From assembly GCF_002159265.1 (NCBI RefSeq), contig NZ_NFHG01000011.1:1-64000 (forward strand): a DNA stretch of 64,000 nt, given 5' to 3'. Origin of the DNA: Flavonifractor sp. An82 (lineage in GTDB: Bacteria > Bacillota > Clostridia > Oscillospirales > Oscillospiraceae). The notes under the pieces were generated by a model. That model searched no databases, was not told where the DNA came from, and saw only the letters and a program-made list of their open reading frames with translations. The translations under genes and the position numbers were made by a program. Each line of letters begins with the position of its first letter. Position 1 is the first letter of the stretch. Positions 43,466 to 51,984 of the stretch are shown here, piece by piece.

Positions 43466-43990
43466 TCATTTGATGATGGAGTCGGTATCCGGGTGGATTA
43501 CCGTCACCGGCAGTTTTTTCTTCAGTGCCGCATAGTTATAGGTCATTCCCGTGCCGCTCCGGATGGACTTGTCCAGGTCGTACACGGTGATCCCGCACAC
43601 TGAGCGATCCACCATGTAGTAGTCCCGACGCTTATAGGCATCCTGGCGATAAGACTTACACACCACCACACTGTCAGCGCATTCCTTTAGGATGCGTTGA
43701 TAGCGTTCTTTTTGTTGCGGAGCAAAAGTATCCCCGAACTCCGTGAAAGGGATGGCAACATGGAGTTCCAGGTCATGGTACTGCTTCTGCTGTTGCAGTT
43801 CCAGCACGATCTCCGCAGCCCAGGTATCCACGCCGGCCGCTCCACCAACCCAGACGCCCCGGATGCCATCTTGTTCATAGAGACGGATGATTTCGCTTCG
43901 AATGGCCGATTTGATCTTATCGCACCTTGGATCGTTCTCTGGGAACTTAAAACGGTTTGGGCGATGCCCAGTGATGAAACAGAACCGCAT
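43466..43990 (-). CDS. SLOG-superfamily protein (DUF1273/YpsA type)
   Basis: 174 residues: FITGHRPNRFKFP, GVWVGGAAGVDTWAAEIVLEL and HVAIPFTEFGDTFAPQQKERY match the SLOG nucleotide-binding fold. Such proteins bind nucleotide-derived ligands and occur often in conjugative elements and defence islands. Alone here, with an AT-rich intergenic region upstream shared with the XRE gene. Confidence 0.82.
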   Translation of the reverse strand: MRFCFITGHRPNRFKFPENDPRCDKIKSAIRSEIIRLYEQDGIRGVWVGGAAGVDTWAAEIVLELQQQKQYHDLELHVAIPFTEFGDTFAPQQKERYQRILKECADSVVVCKSYRQDAYKRRDYYMVDRSVCGITVYDLDKSIRSGTGMTYNYAALKKKLPVTVIHPDTDSIIK

Positions 43991-44154
43991 ACAGCTGCCA
44001 CCTTTCCTGCGTTGGTAGTAAAAATATAAATTGTCTCTCGTATTTGATAATTATATCGTTAATTATCGCTAATGTGAAGTCAAAATTGAAAGTATGACTA
44101 CGAACTCTATCTGCTGGTTCATATTAGAATAAAACCAACAGAAGGAGTGATCAG

Positions 44155-44478
44155 ATGGACGACACTCAGCGGTATATCACCTATGTGCGGGAGCGAATCA
44201 CAGATCTGCGGACACAAAAGGATGTATCGGAGCACCGCATGAGCCTGGAACTGGGCAAAAGCGGCTCCTATATTCGGGGCATCACCAGCGGGGCGGCTCT
44301 GCCCTCCTTACGGGAGCTGTTCAATATTATGGCCTATTTGGAAGTGTCCCCCTCCGAATTTTTCGATGGTCTGGATGATCCAGACTCCCTGCGCACGGCA
44401 TTACGTGGAAGACTGATGGAGCTGAACGACGAGGACTTACAGAAAGTCTCATCCTTCCTCGACTGGATCAGGAAGTAA
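44155..44478 (+). CDS. XRE-family HTH regulator
   Basis: 107 residues. ITDLRTQKDVSEHRMSLELGKSGSYIRGITSGAALPSLRELFNIMAYLEVSPSEFF is a Cro/CI-type helix-turn-helix. GAAGGAG ribosome site 8 bases upstream. Divergent from the SLOG gene, so it may regulate that promoter or the element's left part. Confidence 0.88.
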   Translation: MDDTQRYITYVRERITDLRTQKDVSEHRMSLELGKSGSYIRGITSGAALPSLRELFNIMAYLEVSPSEFFDGLDDPDSLRTALRGRLMELNDEDLQKVSSFLDWIRK

Positions 44479-44572
44479 TCTCGGAAATTGTTCTTTTCTC
44501 TGTCTTAGAAAATCTTAGAGTGGGCACTTCTGGTTGGCTCACCATGAACCAGTCCTCGGTTCACCAAATGGG

Positions 44573-44607
44573 CAGACTCTCCCCCTGGCGGGGGAGAGTC
44601 TGTTTTT
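44573..44607 (+). terminator. terminator after the XRE gene
   Basis: 13-bp repeat CAGACTCTCCCCC/GGGGGAGAGTCTG followed by TTTTT on the plus strand. Confidence 0.85.
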
Positions 44608-44609
44608 CA

Positions 44610-44864
44610 TCAGGAGAGCCGATAGAGATTCGAGGTGCGCCCACCGTTTTCTCGCCATCTGGTCTCCTTTGTCAGCAGTCCGGCCTGACATAAATCGTCC
44701 AGTGCCCGCTTGACGGTGGAGCTGGAGAGTCCCAGCTCTCTCGCAATCGTCTTAATCGCCGGCCAACACTTCCCGTCCCGGTCTGCTCGGTCTTTCAGGT
44801 ACATATAGACCGATCTGGCCCGGTGGCTCAGGTCGGAGGAGTAGATGTTACGGAAGTTTGTCAC
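44610..44864 (-). CDS. winged-helix DNA-binding protein
   Basis: 84 residues from GTG 44864, with GGGGGTG 7 bases upstream; the longer frame reads back through the coupling-protein gene. SDLSHRARSVYMYLKDRADRDGKCWPAIKTIARELGLSSSTVKRALDDLCQAGLL is a replication-initiator-type helix-turn-helix. Directly follows VirD4 in the transfer operon. Confidence 0.78.
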   Translation of the reverse strand: MTNFRNIYSSDLSHRARSVYMYLKDRADRDGKCWPAIKTIARELGLSSSTVKRALDDLCQAGLLTKETRWRENGGRTSNLYRLS

Positions 44865-44877
44865 AGATATCACCCCC

Positions 44878-46698
44878 TCAGCGCCGGATCCTGGGCCTGC
44901 GCCCATCTTTGGGCGAGTCATCCGCCTGCACGACTTGAACCTCGCCGCCTGATGCTGGCGGCTCCGCCTGGGGGATCTCTCCATCCTCAACAGCAGGCGC
45001 GTAGTGCTTGCGGAGGATCGCTGCCTCCAATTCCTGCTTGCTGGCGTAGGCCACCGGCCGCTGGGCGCGCTCGGGTACCTCGTAGGACTTGTCGAACTTG
45101 ATGCCCCAATCCAGGAACAGGCGAAGCCGCACCTGCATAGGGTGGACGCCGGTCTTAGCCACAATAAAGCTGCCCTTTGGCATGGACTTCAGCTCGTCGG
45201 GCGTCATGAGGGGCCGCTCGATCATCTGCAGGCTCTGGGACGGGTCATTTTTCCCTCTGGAGATTGATCCGCTCATCACTGTGCGGCTCCCCAGGGCTTT
45301 AGACAGCTCCACCGCCGTCTGGCTGGCCGGGGCGAATCCACCGGAGATCAGCACCTGGCAGTTGTCCACAATGATCTCCGAGCCTTCCTTTCCATAGTTC
45401 TTCTGAAGCTGCCCGGTGATACTCTGTACAATGGGCACCAGCATCAGGCCACGGGAGCGGGAGGCAGAAAACATCAGCTCCAGGGACTGGATGGGCGGGC
45501 AGGTACCCAGCTCATCCGCGAAAAAGACTACTCGGTTTTTCAACCGTCCGCCGAGTTCATCTGCTATGGTGAGGATCTCCCGGTACAGGTTCTGAAGGAT
45601 CAGGCTGACCATGAAATACTTGGTCTGGTCCTCCTCCGGGAGTACGATAAAGATGGCGGACTTCTTATTGCAGAAGGTCTCCGCGTCGATAGCGGTGTCG
45701 AAACACAGGATCTGCTCCATCTCGCTGTCCAGGAACGCGTTCAGCCGGGACAGCACTGTGGAGATCACCGACATCATGGCCTGCTCTGAGGTATTCAAAG
45801 CGGCGCCGGCGAACCACTTGGCTTTATGGTCTGGCGGAAGTTTCGTCAGCAGGAGCTGGAACTGGTTCTTGCCCTTCACGCCGCTGGGTGCCAGGAGCTC
45901 CTGCACCAGCTTGAAGACCGAGACGATGTGGCGCTCCTCGATAGGCTTGCCTTCCGCATCCTCGGTGGGCAGGTATTCCGCCACCAGCAGGAGCATGGAG
46001 GTCAGCAGGCCCTCGGCCGCGTCGTAGAAGTAGGCGTTCTGCCCGTATTGGGAGCTGTCCCCGGTGGTGTTGATCAGGGTCTTGGAGAGGATCTTGGCAT
46101 ACTTCTCCGCCTTGGCCTTGGCCGGCAGATTTTTGGGGTCAGCCTTGTAGATGTCCATATACTTGTTGATCAGGTGGAGCAGATTATTGCCGTCCGAGCG
46201 GGTAGGGTTGCGCAGATCCAGCACGGCGATTTGAAAGCCATAGCACTCCTTGGCGATCCCCGCATAGTTGCGGAACAGGTCGCCCTTGGTGTCCGTGCAG
46301 AGGAAGGACATCCCAGTGGCCAGAGCGTATTCGATATTGGGATAAAGAAAATAGGCCGTCTTGCCCGCGCCGCTGGCGGCGGTGACCAGGGCGTGGATAT
46401 CGTCTGTGTCCACGATGGCGATGACATGGTCCTTGCGCCCCTCACAACCCAAGACCAGCCCCTGCTTTTTGGGGAGGTGCTCACCTTTTCGCCACTCCTC
46501 CGGTCGGAAGGGGACGTGAGCATAGGTCTGCTGGATCTCTTTCTTGGTGGCCCATCGTGCGGTTCCATGCTGGCCGTCTCCTACAGTCTTGGACTTGATG
46601 TTGTTCAGGGAGCCTTGTCCGGAAAAGTGGGTCACCGCGGCAAGGAGAAGAAGGGCGCCTCCTGCCAGTGCCAGCAGGAGGATCGTCTGCATATTCAC
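44878..46698 (-). CDS. VirD4/TraG-type coupling protein (element C)
   Basis: About 606 residues; GTG 46698 or ATG 46692 both possible. One N-terminal membrane segment, Walker A-like AASGAGKT, Walker B VVFFADELG. Aligns over nearly its entire length with the element A protein at 28-1731. Overlaps nothing but follows the TOPRIM gene by 4 bases. The longer C-terminal tail (residues 555-606) is absent from A. Confidence 0.93.
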   Translation of the reverse strand: MNMQTILLLALAGGALLLLAAVTHFSGQGSLNNIKSKTVGDGQHGTARWATKKEIQQTYAHVPFRPEEWRKGEHLPKKQGLVLGCEGRKDHVIAIVDTDDIHALVTAASGAGKTAYFLYPNIEYALATGMSFLCTDTKGDLFRNYAGIAKECYGFQIAVLDLRNPTRSDGNNLLHLINKYMDIYKADPKNLPAKAKAEKYAKILSKTLINTTGDSSQYGQNAYFYDAAEGLLTSMLLLVAEYLPTEDAEGKPIEERHIVSVFKLVQELLAPSGVKGKNQFQLLLTKLPPDHKAKWFAGAALNTSEQAMMSVISTVLSRLNAFLDSEMEQILCFDTAIDAETFCNKKSAIFIVLPEEDQTKYFMVSLILQNLYREILTIADELGGRLKNRVVFFADELGTCPPIQSLELMFSASRSRGLMLVPIVQSITGQLQKNYGKEGSEIIVDNCQVLISGGFAPASQTAVELSKALGSRTVMSGSISRGKNDPSQSLQMIERPLMTPDELKSMPKGSFIVAKTGVHPMQVRLRLFLDWGIKFDKSYEVPERAQRPVAYASKQELEAAILRKHYAPAVEDGEIPQAEPPASGGEVQVVQADDSPKDGRRPRIRR

Positions 46699-46702
46699 GC
46701 AC

Positions 46703-48136
46703 TCACCCCATCTCCATTCCCAGCGCCTGTTTCTGCTTTTCCATCGCTTTCAGTTCATCCGCATCATTCTTAACAGAGACCTTGGCGCAGGAGAGGGCCA
46801 GTTCCAGCCACGCACTGGCGATCTCCCGTTTCTCCGCCTCACCGCGCACGCCCGGAGCACCGCTCTTAGCCAGCGCGGTTTGGAGCTGGGCAGAGATCTC
46901 CTCCGTCCGGTTCCGGATGGCCATCCGATTCTGATGGGGCAGGATGTGGCTTTGCAGATGCTGACTTCCCTGAGCTGGAGTCAGGGCAGTCCCCAGCTGG
47001 CGGCATTCCCGCAGGGTCACCAGCAAAGACAGGGCGGCTATCTCCTCCATGCAGTCCATGGCCGTTTCCAGTTTCTTTTCTTTCAGGCATTTGCTGTAAC
47101 ATTGAAACAGGTGCGGCACCTGCTGCATCGCCCCGTCCGGCTTCAAATCCATGCATTTTACCGCGATGCGGGCGCAGACAAGCTCCGCCGCCTGGAGTTG
47201 AGGATGCTGCTCCGCAGGCTGGGCAGGCCGGCCGTTGAGGGCTTTCAGATCTTCGTCCCAGTCCTTATATTCCGGCCGCAGTACAGAGACCCGCGTGTGT
47301 CCGTGCTCCCGCAGGATATCCGTGAGACGGCCCGTGGCCTCGATCCCCGCGGCATCGTGATCCAGGCAGAGCACGACTCTCTGGATCCTGGGATCTTTCT
47401 CCAGCATCCAGAGCATGGCCTGCTCCGAAGTGCCGCAGAGGGCTACATAGCTGTGTTCCCGCCAAGCCTCCGGATAGAGGGTCAGGAAGGCCAGCAGGTC
47501 AATGGGCGCCTCGAACACATAGAGCCGGCCGCTGTTTCCAAACCAGTGAAAACTGCAACGGGGATCGCCGCCCTCCACATTCCTGCGGAAGCTGTTTCCC
47601 TGGGTGTAGAGGCTCCGCTTATGGGCGTGGCGGGCAGCGCCGTATTCGTCACTCCCAACGAATACGGCATTATGATATTCCTTCGTCCCTGCCCTTGACT
47701 TCTCACAGCTTTCGTAGATCATTCCGCGTTTTGTAAAGGCGTCGAGGACATCTCGGTCAATGAATCGCTGCTGGAGCAGATAGGCGTAGAGCTGCCGCAT
47801 AGTTGGACTGGCCGGAGGGAGGACAAATTCCTTTGGTTTCTCCGGCTCAGACGGTACTGTCTGGGGATAACCGACCCCCTCGCCGTCCAGCAGACGTTTC
47901 ACCGCCTCTGGGTAAGTCAAGCCGTAATACGTTTGGACAAAGGAAATCGCGTGGCCTCCCTCCTTCGATTCATGATCGTACCACTCGTTGCCCCTCACAG
48001 TGATGCTGTGGTCTGAGGACAGGCGCTTGTCCCGACCGGATGGGATGAGTTTCTCTCCCTGTCGGCGCAGGAACTCCACCAGATTCACATTGTTGGCTCG
48101 GAGCTTTTGCTCCTCCGTAAAAGGGATATAGGGCAT
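46703..48136 (-). CDS. DUF3991/TOPRIM primase-like protein (element C)
   Basis: 477 residues: DUF3991 N-terminal region (LVEFLRRQGEKLIPSGRDKRL) and TOPRIM VVLCLDHDAAGIEATG near residue 245, plus a helical C-terminal extension of about 170 residues missing in element A. GGAGGTGTGAA ribosome site. Ends GMEMG, encoded over the next gene's ribosome site. Likely handles single-stranded DNA after transfer. Confidence 0.88.
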   Translation of the reverse strand: MPYIPFTEEQKLRANNVNLVEFLRRQGEKLIPSGRDKRLSSDHSITVRGNEWYDHESKEGGHAISFVQTYYGLTYPEAVKRLLDGEGVGYPQTVPSEPEKPKEFVLPPASPTMRQLYAYLLQQRFIDRDVLDAFTKRGMIYESCEKSRAGTKEYHNAVFVGSDEYGAARHAHKRSLYTQGNSFRRNVEGGDPRCSFHWFGNSGRLYVFEAPIDLLAFLTLYPEAWREHSYVALCGTSEQAMLWMLEKDPRIQRVVLCLDHDAAGIEATGRLTDILREHGHTRVSVLRPEYKDWDEDLKALNGRPAQPAEQHPQLQAAELVCARIAVKCMDLKPDGAMQQVPHLFQCYSKCLKEKKLETAMDCMEEIAALSLLVTLRECRQLGTALTPAQGSQHLQSHILPHQNRMAIRNRTEEISAQLQTALAKSGAPGVRGEAEKREIASAWLELALSCAKVSVKNDADELKAMEKQKQALGMEMG

Positions 48137-48160
48137 TTCACACCTCCTGGTAAAAAGCCG

Positions 48161-48183
48161 GGGGGCCGCGTCCTGCGGCCCCC
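48161..48183 (-). terminator. terminator before the TOPRIM gene of element C
   Basis: GGGGGCCGC/GCGGCCCCC hairpin followed on the minus strand by GGCTTTTT, between the small basic gene and the TOPRIM gene; it would limit read-through from the relaxase. Confidence 0.75.
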
Positions 48184-48193
48184 GAATGAGAGA

Positions 48194-48331
48194 TCATCTT
48201 CGACGCTGCCGGGTCTTCCGGTGATAGGGGACCTGCCGCACAGTGGCGCATCTCCGCCACGATTCAAGGCGGCGGGCAGACCGGCCCGCTTTGCTGGGAG
48301 CTGTATCTGTACTGTTATATTTTTTCTTCAC
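48194..48331 (-). CDS. small basic protein between relaxase and TOPRIM genes
   Basis: 45-residue frame starting at GTG 48331, which has GGAGG 7 bases upstream. Contains 12 Arg (RSARRLESWRRC and KTRQRRR at the end) and a few Lys, so it could bind nucleic acid. Not present in element A, where relaxase and TOPRIM genes nearly touch. Probably real given the ribosome site and the terminator that follows, but unrecognised. Confidence 0.5.
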   Translation of the reverse strand: MKKKYNSTDTAPSKAGRSARRLESWRRCATVRQVPYHRKTRQRRR

Positions 48332-48344
48332 ATTAAAACCTCCG

Positions 48345-50273
48345 TTACATCGTGATGGTCGGTTCTTCATGATCGTCGGGCTTATGCCCCATAGCGATCT
48401 TCTTTTCCCGGATCTTCCGCCAGAGTTTTTTGTCCACGGTCAGCCTCAAACCTCTGGGGTGGGGAGGCTGGCTCTGCTCCCGGAAGATGCCGGCCAGGTG
48501 ATGGAGCAGCCGGGCGGCTGACTGCACAACGGGAAAAAGATCCCGGTGATCCATACGCTCCACAAAATACTGGGCGTACTGATCTCCCTGCTCCGCTGCT
48601 TTCTGGAACCACTGCCGAGCGGCCTTCCGATTCTCTGGAACATCCTTTCCCAGCAGGAAGAGCTTGCCAAGGGCATACTGGGCATATTGGTTTCCCTGCT
48701 CCGCGGACGCGGTCAGCCAGCGGACGGCCCCGTCTGCATCCTTGGGAACCGCATCTCCCTGGAGAAGCAATTTCCCAAGGCGATATTGAGCGTGCTGATC
48801 TCCACCCAGGGCCGCACGTTCCAGCCATCGGACAGCGGCGACGGGATCGTGGGGCAGTGTTGTCCCCGAGAGATACAACCTTCCCAACGTAAAAGCGGCG
48901 GAGCAACTTCCATGCTCCGCCGCCTTGGTCAGCAGCTCCACCGCCTGGGCCGTCTGTTCCGGCGGTGCTTTCGGATCTTCGAGGATGGCCCTCGCACGCC
49001 GGTATATCTGCTCCCATGAGTTGTGCGGTTCTCCGCTGTCATTAGAACGTTCATCCCAAACGGACTCTGGCCCCGGCTGGGGGCCGTCTGCTCCTTTCTG
49101 TTCTGGTAGTGTGTCCTCTGCCTGATCCTCCGGATGGAACACTTGCCGCAGTTCTCCCAGCCGTATTGCCTCCTGGATGACCATGTTTTTGATCCGCTTG
49201 AATTCCTTCTGCCGGGAGAGAGGCAGGCGTTCCGGCAGATCGTTTTTGTAGGTGCGCAGCACCTCCTCCCGCATCTCATACCACAGGTCGTAGGCTTTGG
49301 CCACACGGGGATCCCTGGCCAGCTCGTCCACGATCTCGTCCACCACGGCCTTCAGCGGCGCTTTCAGATAGCCGTATTGTTTTTTCCCGGAGAGGAACTG
49401 CAGGCGATCCGCCAGATGGGTCATAAGCTCCTCGATACGTGGATTGTCAACCGTTCCCTCCTCCATGCGGAGGAGCAACTCCCGCATCACCTCTTGGGCA
49501 TCCCGGTTCAGCGTATCCCGTCGCTGGGTCTGCTGCTGATAAAGTTCGGTCAGGTCGTTCTGGAAGATTTCTTTGGCCAGACCGGACTTGATGTCCGTGA
49601 TCCCCTGCTTGGTGAGGTAGCCGGACGTTCCATCCGCGCTGTAGCAGACCATGTGGACGTGAGGATGGTGGGACTCGTCGTGGAAGGCGGCATACCACCG
49701 GAACTGATCCCAGGGGATCTTCATGGCCTGGGCAATCTCCATGGCGTATCCAGTGAGCAGGCTTTTCCACCGCTCCGCGTCGTCGTAGCCCAGCCGGGCG
49801 GCGTCCTCTCGCCGCAGGGAGATGATTGGGAGCCACACATTGCCGGGGTGGTGTGCGATCTCCTCCGCCACCTTGGACAGGGGCGGCGACTCATCCGAGC
49901 CGGTGAAAAGGGCATGGGAGCCCGTGCGCTGGGCGCGGGGACGGCTGGCGATGTAACTGATGTAGTTTTCTTTTTTCGCCGCCGCATCGTAGTTGTCCTC
50001 CAGCGCCCGTGTGATGAAGTCTGCGGCGTTGCCCCGAGTGGGTGCGGCGGCGTAGTCCTCGTACTCGAAGGTTCCACGGCTGAGAGGAAAATCCCGGAGG
50101 AGCTGCTCCACCATCTGCTGCTGTTTTTTTGTAGCGGGCAGTTGGGCTTTGTCAACGGCGATTCGCTGAGCGCCCTCCCGAGTCGCCATGTATCGGACAT
50201 AGTTGCTCAGATGGGCGGCAACTTTTTTCGAGCCGCCCCGAATGTAGGGACACTTGAAAACCAGACGAGGCAC
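48345..50273 (-). CDS. MobP-type relaxase with inserted Sel1 repeats (element C)
   Basis: 642 residues from GTG 50273, whose PRLVFKCPYIRGG start matches relaxase A. Relaxase domain with AAFHDESHHPHVHMVCYS metal site. Between about residues 435 and 575 lie four Sel1-like repeats (A..LGRLYLSGTTLPHD, YRLGKLLLQGDAVPKDA, YALGKLFLLGKDVPEN and a final partial one), absent in relaxase A. These are protein-contact repeats. The tail GHKPDDHEEPTITM matches the other relaxases. Divergent from a toxin-antitoxin pair. Confidence 0.9.
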   Translation of the reverse strand: MPRLVFKCPYIRGGSKKVAAHLSNYVRYMATREGAQRIAVDKAQLPATKKQQQMVEQLLRDFPLSRGTFEYEDYAAAPTRGNAADFITRALEDNYDAAAKKENYISYIASRPRAQRTGSHALFTGSDESPPLSKVAEEIAHHPGNVWLPIISLRREDAARLGYDDAERWKSLLTGYAMEIAQAMKIPWDQFRWYAAFHDESHHPHVHMVCYSADGTSGYLTKQGITDIKSGLAKEIFQNDLTELYQQQTQRRDTLNRDAQEVMRELLLRMEEGTVDNPRIEELMTHLADRLQFLSGKKQYGYLKAPLKAVVDEIVDELARDPRVAKAYDLWYEMREEVLRTYKNDLPERLPLSRQKEFKRIKNMVIQEAIRLGELRQVFHPEDQAEDTLPEQKGADGPQPGPESVWDERSNDSGEPHNSWEQIYRRARAILEDPKAPPEQTAQAVELLTKAAEHGSCSAAFTLGRLYLSGTTLPHDPVAAVRWLERAALGGDQHAQYRLGKLLLQGDAVPKDADGAVRWLTASAEQGNQYAQYALGKLFLLGKDVPENRKAARQWFQKAAEQGDQYAQYFVERMDHRDLFPVVQSAARLLHHLAGIFREQSQPPHPRGLRLTVDKKLWRKIREKKIAMGHKPDDHEEPTITM

Positions 50274-50304
50274 GCATATCACCGCCTTGTATCGAACAAA
50301 ATAA

Positions 50305-50346
50305 CCGCACGATTTTATTGACAATATCGTGCGGTTTCCGTATAAT
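50305..50346 (+). promoter_or_regulatory. toxin-antitoxin promoter with palindromic operator
   Basis: Perfect sigma-A promoter: TTGACA (50318-50323), 17 bases, TATAAT (50341-50346). The -35 lies between 9-bp inverted arms CCGCACGAT (50305-50313) and ATCGTGCGG (50326-50334), a typical autoregulatory operator. Confidence 0.85.
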
Positions 50347-50389
50347 GAGAATAGCAGGAACCACACTATAACCGCTGGAGGTGTTTGAA

Positions 50390-50608
50390 ATGATCGTGAC
50401 AGCAACGGAGTTCAAATCCAATCTGGGAAAGTATCTGGACATGGTCGCCACGCAGGATGTGTATATCACGAAGAACGGGAAGAACATCGCCCGCCTGACC
50501 AGCCCCTCCAGCAATAAGCTGGCGGTGCTGGACGAGTTGGTGGGTATCGCATCTCGAGTGGATGCAGATGAGGACACGATCCGGAAGGAGCGTCTGGCGC
50601 GGCAATGA
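50390..50608 (+). CDS. Phd/YefM-type antitoxin
   Basis: 72 residues from ATG 50390 (GGAGG 8 bases upstream). VTATEFKSNLGKYLDMVATQDVYITKNGKNIARLTSP is the Phd/YefM DNA-binding fold; the rest wraps the toxin. It ends in an ATGA overlap with the toxin gene and likely represses their shared promoter. Confidence 0.88.
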   Translation: MIVTATEFKSNLGKYLDMVATQDVYITKNGKNIARLTSPSSNKLAVLDELVGIASRVDADEDTIRKERLARQ

Positions 50609-51012
50609 GGATCATGGTGGATACCAATGTGCTTTTGGACATCCTCCAGAAGCGTGAACCGTTTTTTTCGGATTCCTATCAAGCTCTGCGCAAGGCGATT
50701 GAGGCGGAGGCGGAGTGTCTGCTTTCCGCCTCCGCAGTGACCGACATTTTCTATGTGCTGCGGAAGGCGCTGCAGTCTCCACAGCAGGCGAAGGAGCGTG
50801 TGGAGCAGCTGGCCGCGCTGGTCACCTTTGCCGATGTGACCGGGATGGACATCCACACCGCGCTGTCACGGGAGATGCAGGACTTCGAGGATGCTGTGGT
50901 GGACGCGGTGGCAGAGCGGAATGAGGCCGACTGTATCCTGACCCGGAACACGAAGGATTTCGCAGGCTCCATTGTGCCAGCAGTCACACCCTCTGATTTT
51001 CTGAATAGCTGA
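50605..51012 (+). CDS. vapC: PIN-domain toxin (VapC type)
   Basis: 135 residues. Acidic residues of the PIN nuclease: Asp6 (MVDTNVLLD), EDAVVDAVAE and DCILTRNTKDF. VapC-type ribonuclease that would cleave RNA when the antitoxin is lost, stabilising element C. Coupled to the antitoxin by ATGA. A hairpin terminator follows at 51022-51046. Confidence 0.88.
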   Translation: MRIMVDTNVLLDILQKREPFFSDSYQALRKAIEAEAECLLSASAVTDIFYVLRKALQSPQQAKERVEQLAALVTFADVTGMDIHTALSREMQDFEDAVVDAVAERNEADCILTRNTKDFAGSIVPAVTPSDFLNS

Positions 51013-51021
51013 AACACAAAC

Positions 51022-51046
51022 GCCGCCGTCCTGCTTGGACGGCGGC
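51022..51046 (+). terminator. terminator between vapC and relaxosome genes
   Basis: GCCGCCGTCC/GGACGGCGGC with a 5-base loop, then ATTT; between convergent genes. Confidence 0.7.
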
Positions 51047-51049
51047 ATT

Positions 51050-51457
51050 TCAGTTCGCACCTTTTTGATAGTCGACGGCGTCCTCGAAGGAGATCCTGCC
51101 TCGGGTCTCCTTGACCTCGCGGACGCACCTCCCCCGGAGTTCCCGGAGATCCTCGTCCGTGAGCTCCATGCCCGCCGCCAGGATATTCATCATCATATCC
51201 ATCTCCACAGCCAGTTTGAACAGCAGGCGGCAGATCCGATCCTCGCTGGCCTGCACGGTAGCGCGAATGGCGGAGAGCAGTACCGGCGGCAGGGCGGAGA
51301 AGGTATCCTGGGCGGTCAGGTGTTCACAGTAGAACTGGAGCGCTTTTTCCACGAATTCATTTTGACTTCTGCAGTTGGAGAGGGGCATAGCCGCAGCAAT
51401 TTTCTGCTCCGTCTCCGGTGAGATCCGGGTGTGGATTCGTGTCTTTTCTTCTGTCAT
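51050..51457 (-). CDS. ribbon-helix-helix relaxosome accessory protein (element C)
   Basis: 135 residues from ATG 51457 (GGAGG 7 bases upstream). IHTRISPETEQKIAAAMPLSNCRSQNEFVEKALQFYC is the DNA-binding part, and ICRLLFKLAVEMDMMMNIL matches the element A protein at 4103-4507. The toxin-antitoxin pair lies between it and its relaxase, unlike element A, so that pair was inserted within the transfer operon. Confidence 0.78.
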   Translation of the reverse strand: MTEEKTRIHTRISPETEQKIAAAMPLSNCRSQNEFVEKALQFYCEHLTAQDTFSALPPVLLSAIRATVQASEDRICRLLFKLAVEMDMMMNILAAGMELTDEDLRELRGRCVREVKETRGRISFEDAVDYQKGAN

Positions 51458-51984
51458 AGTCAAACCTCCAAAAATCTCGATTTCAAGGTGAAGGAGCCAC
51501 ATCTGAGCCAGCCAAAACGCCGGAACAACGGTGGATTCCGGCTGGATTGGAGCCGGAACAGGAGCCTTCTCCCCAAAAGTGGAGCCACAGCATATTTTGA
51601 AAACGTGCTGAAAAGTGGTGGCCTTTGCTTGAAAACCGTATCCCCGGCCCGCATTGCGGGACGGTGTGAAAGGCGGTGGAGCCACCGCTTTATCCAGCAC
51701 CTTTTTCGTCCCCCCGGTTCACGTTGTTGTAGGCTCCATATCTCTCACTTCGCCGCAGGCGGCAAAGCTCGTTCCTTCCGCCGCACCGTCTCTCCACCCC
51801 TGAGCACTTCGCTGGGTCAGAGGGCGGTTTTGCGAAACAGCGGGCGCACGGCCTCAACACGCCTCTGCAGAGGGCGGGGAGGGGTACGGATGCCACCCCG
51901 CCATCAAAAGGGCGACACGGGGCGGCACAGGGGCAACAACGGGGAGAAACGCAGGAGCCGCCCATCGAGGGCGACTCCCACCAG
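51458..51984. other. probable oriT region of element C
   Basis: No good gene. On the minus strand CGAGCTTTGCCGC-CT-GCGGCGAAG (51748-51771) repeats the stem found at 23725-23748 in element B, with the same arms. Further minus-strand GGGGGGACGAAAAAGGTGCTGG resembles GGACGAAAAAAAAGCAGG in the element A region. Location before the RHH gene suits an origin of transfer. Confidence 0.55.

Noticed and set aside
49134-50321. 395-codon plus-strand frame opposite relaxase C
   Set aside because: Antisense shadow of a relaxase with intact metal-site motifs.
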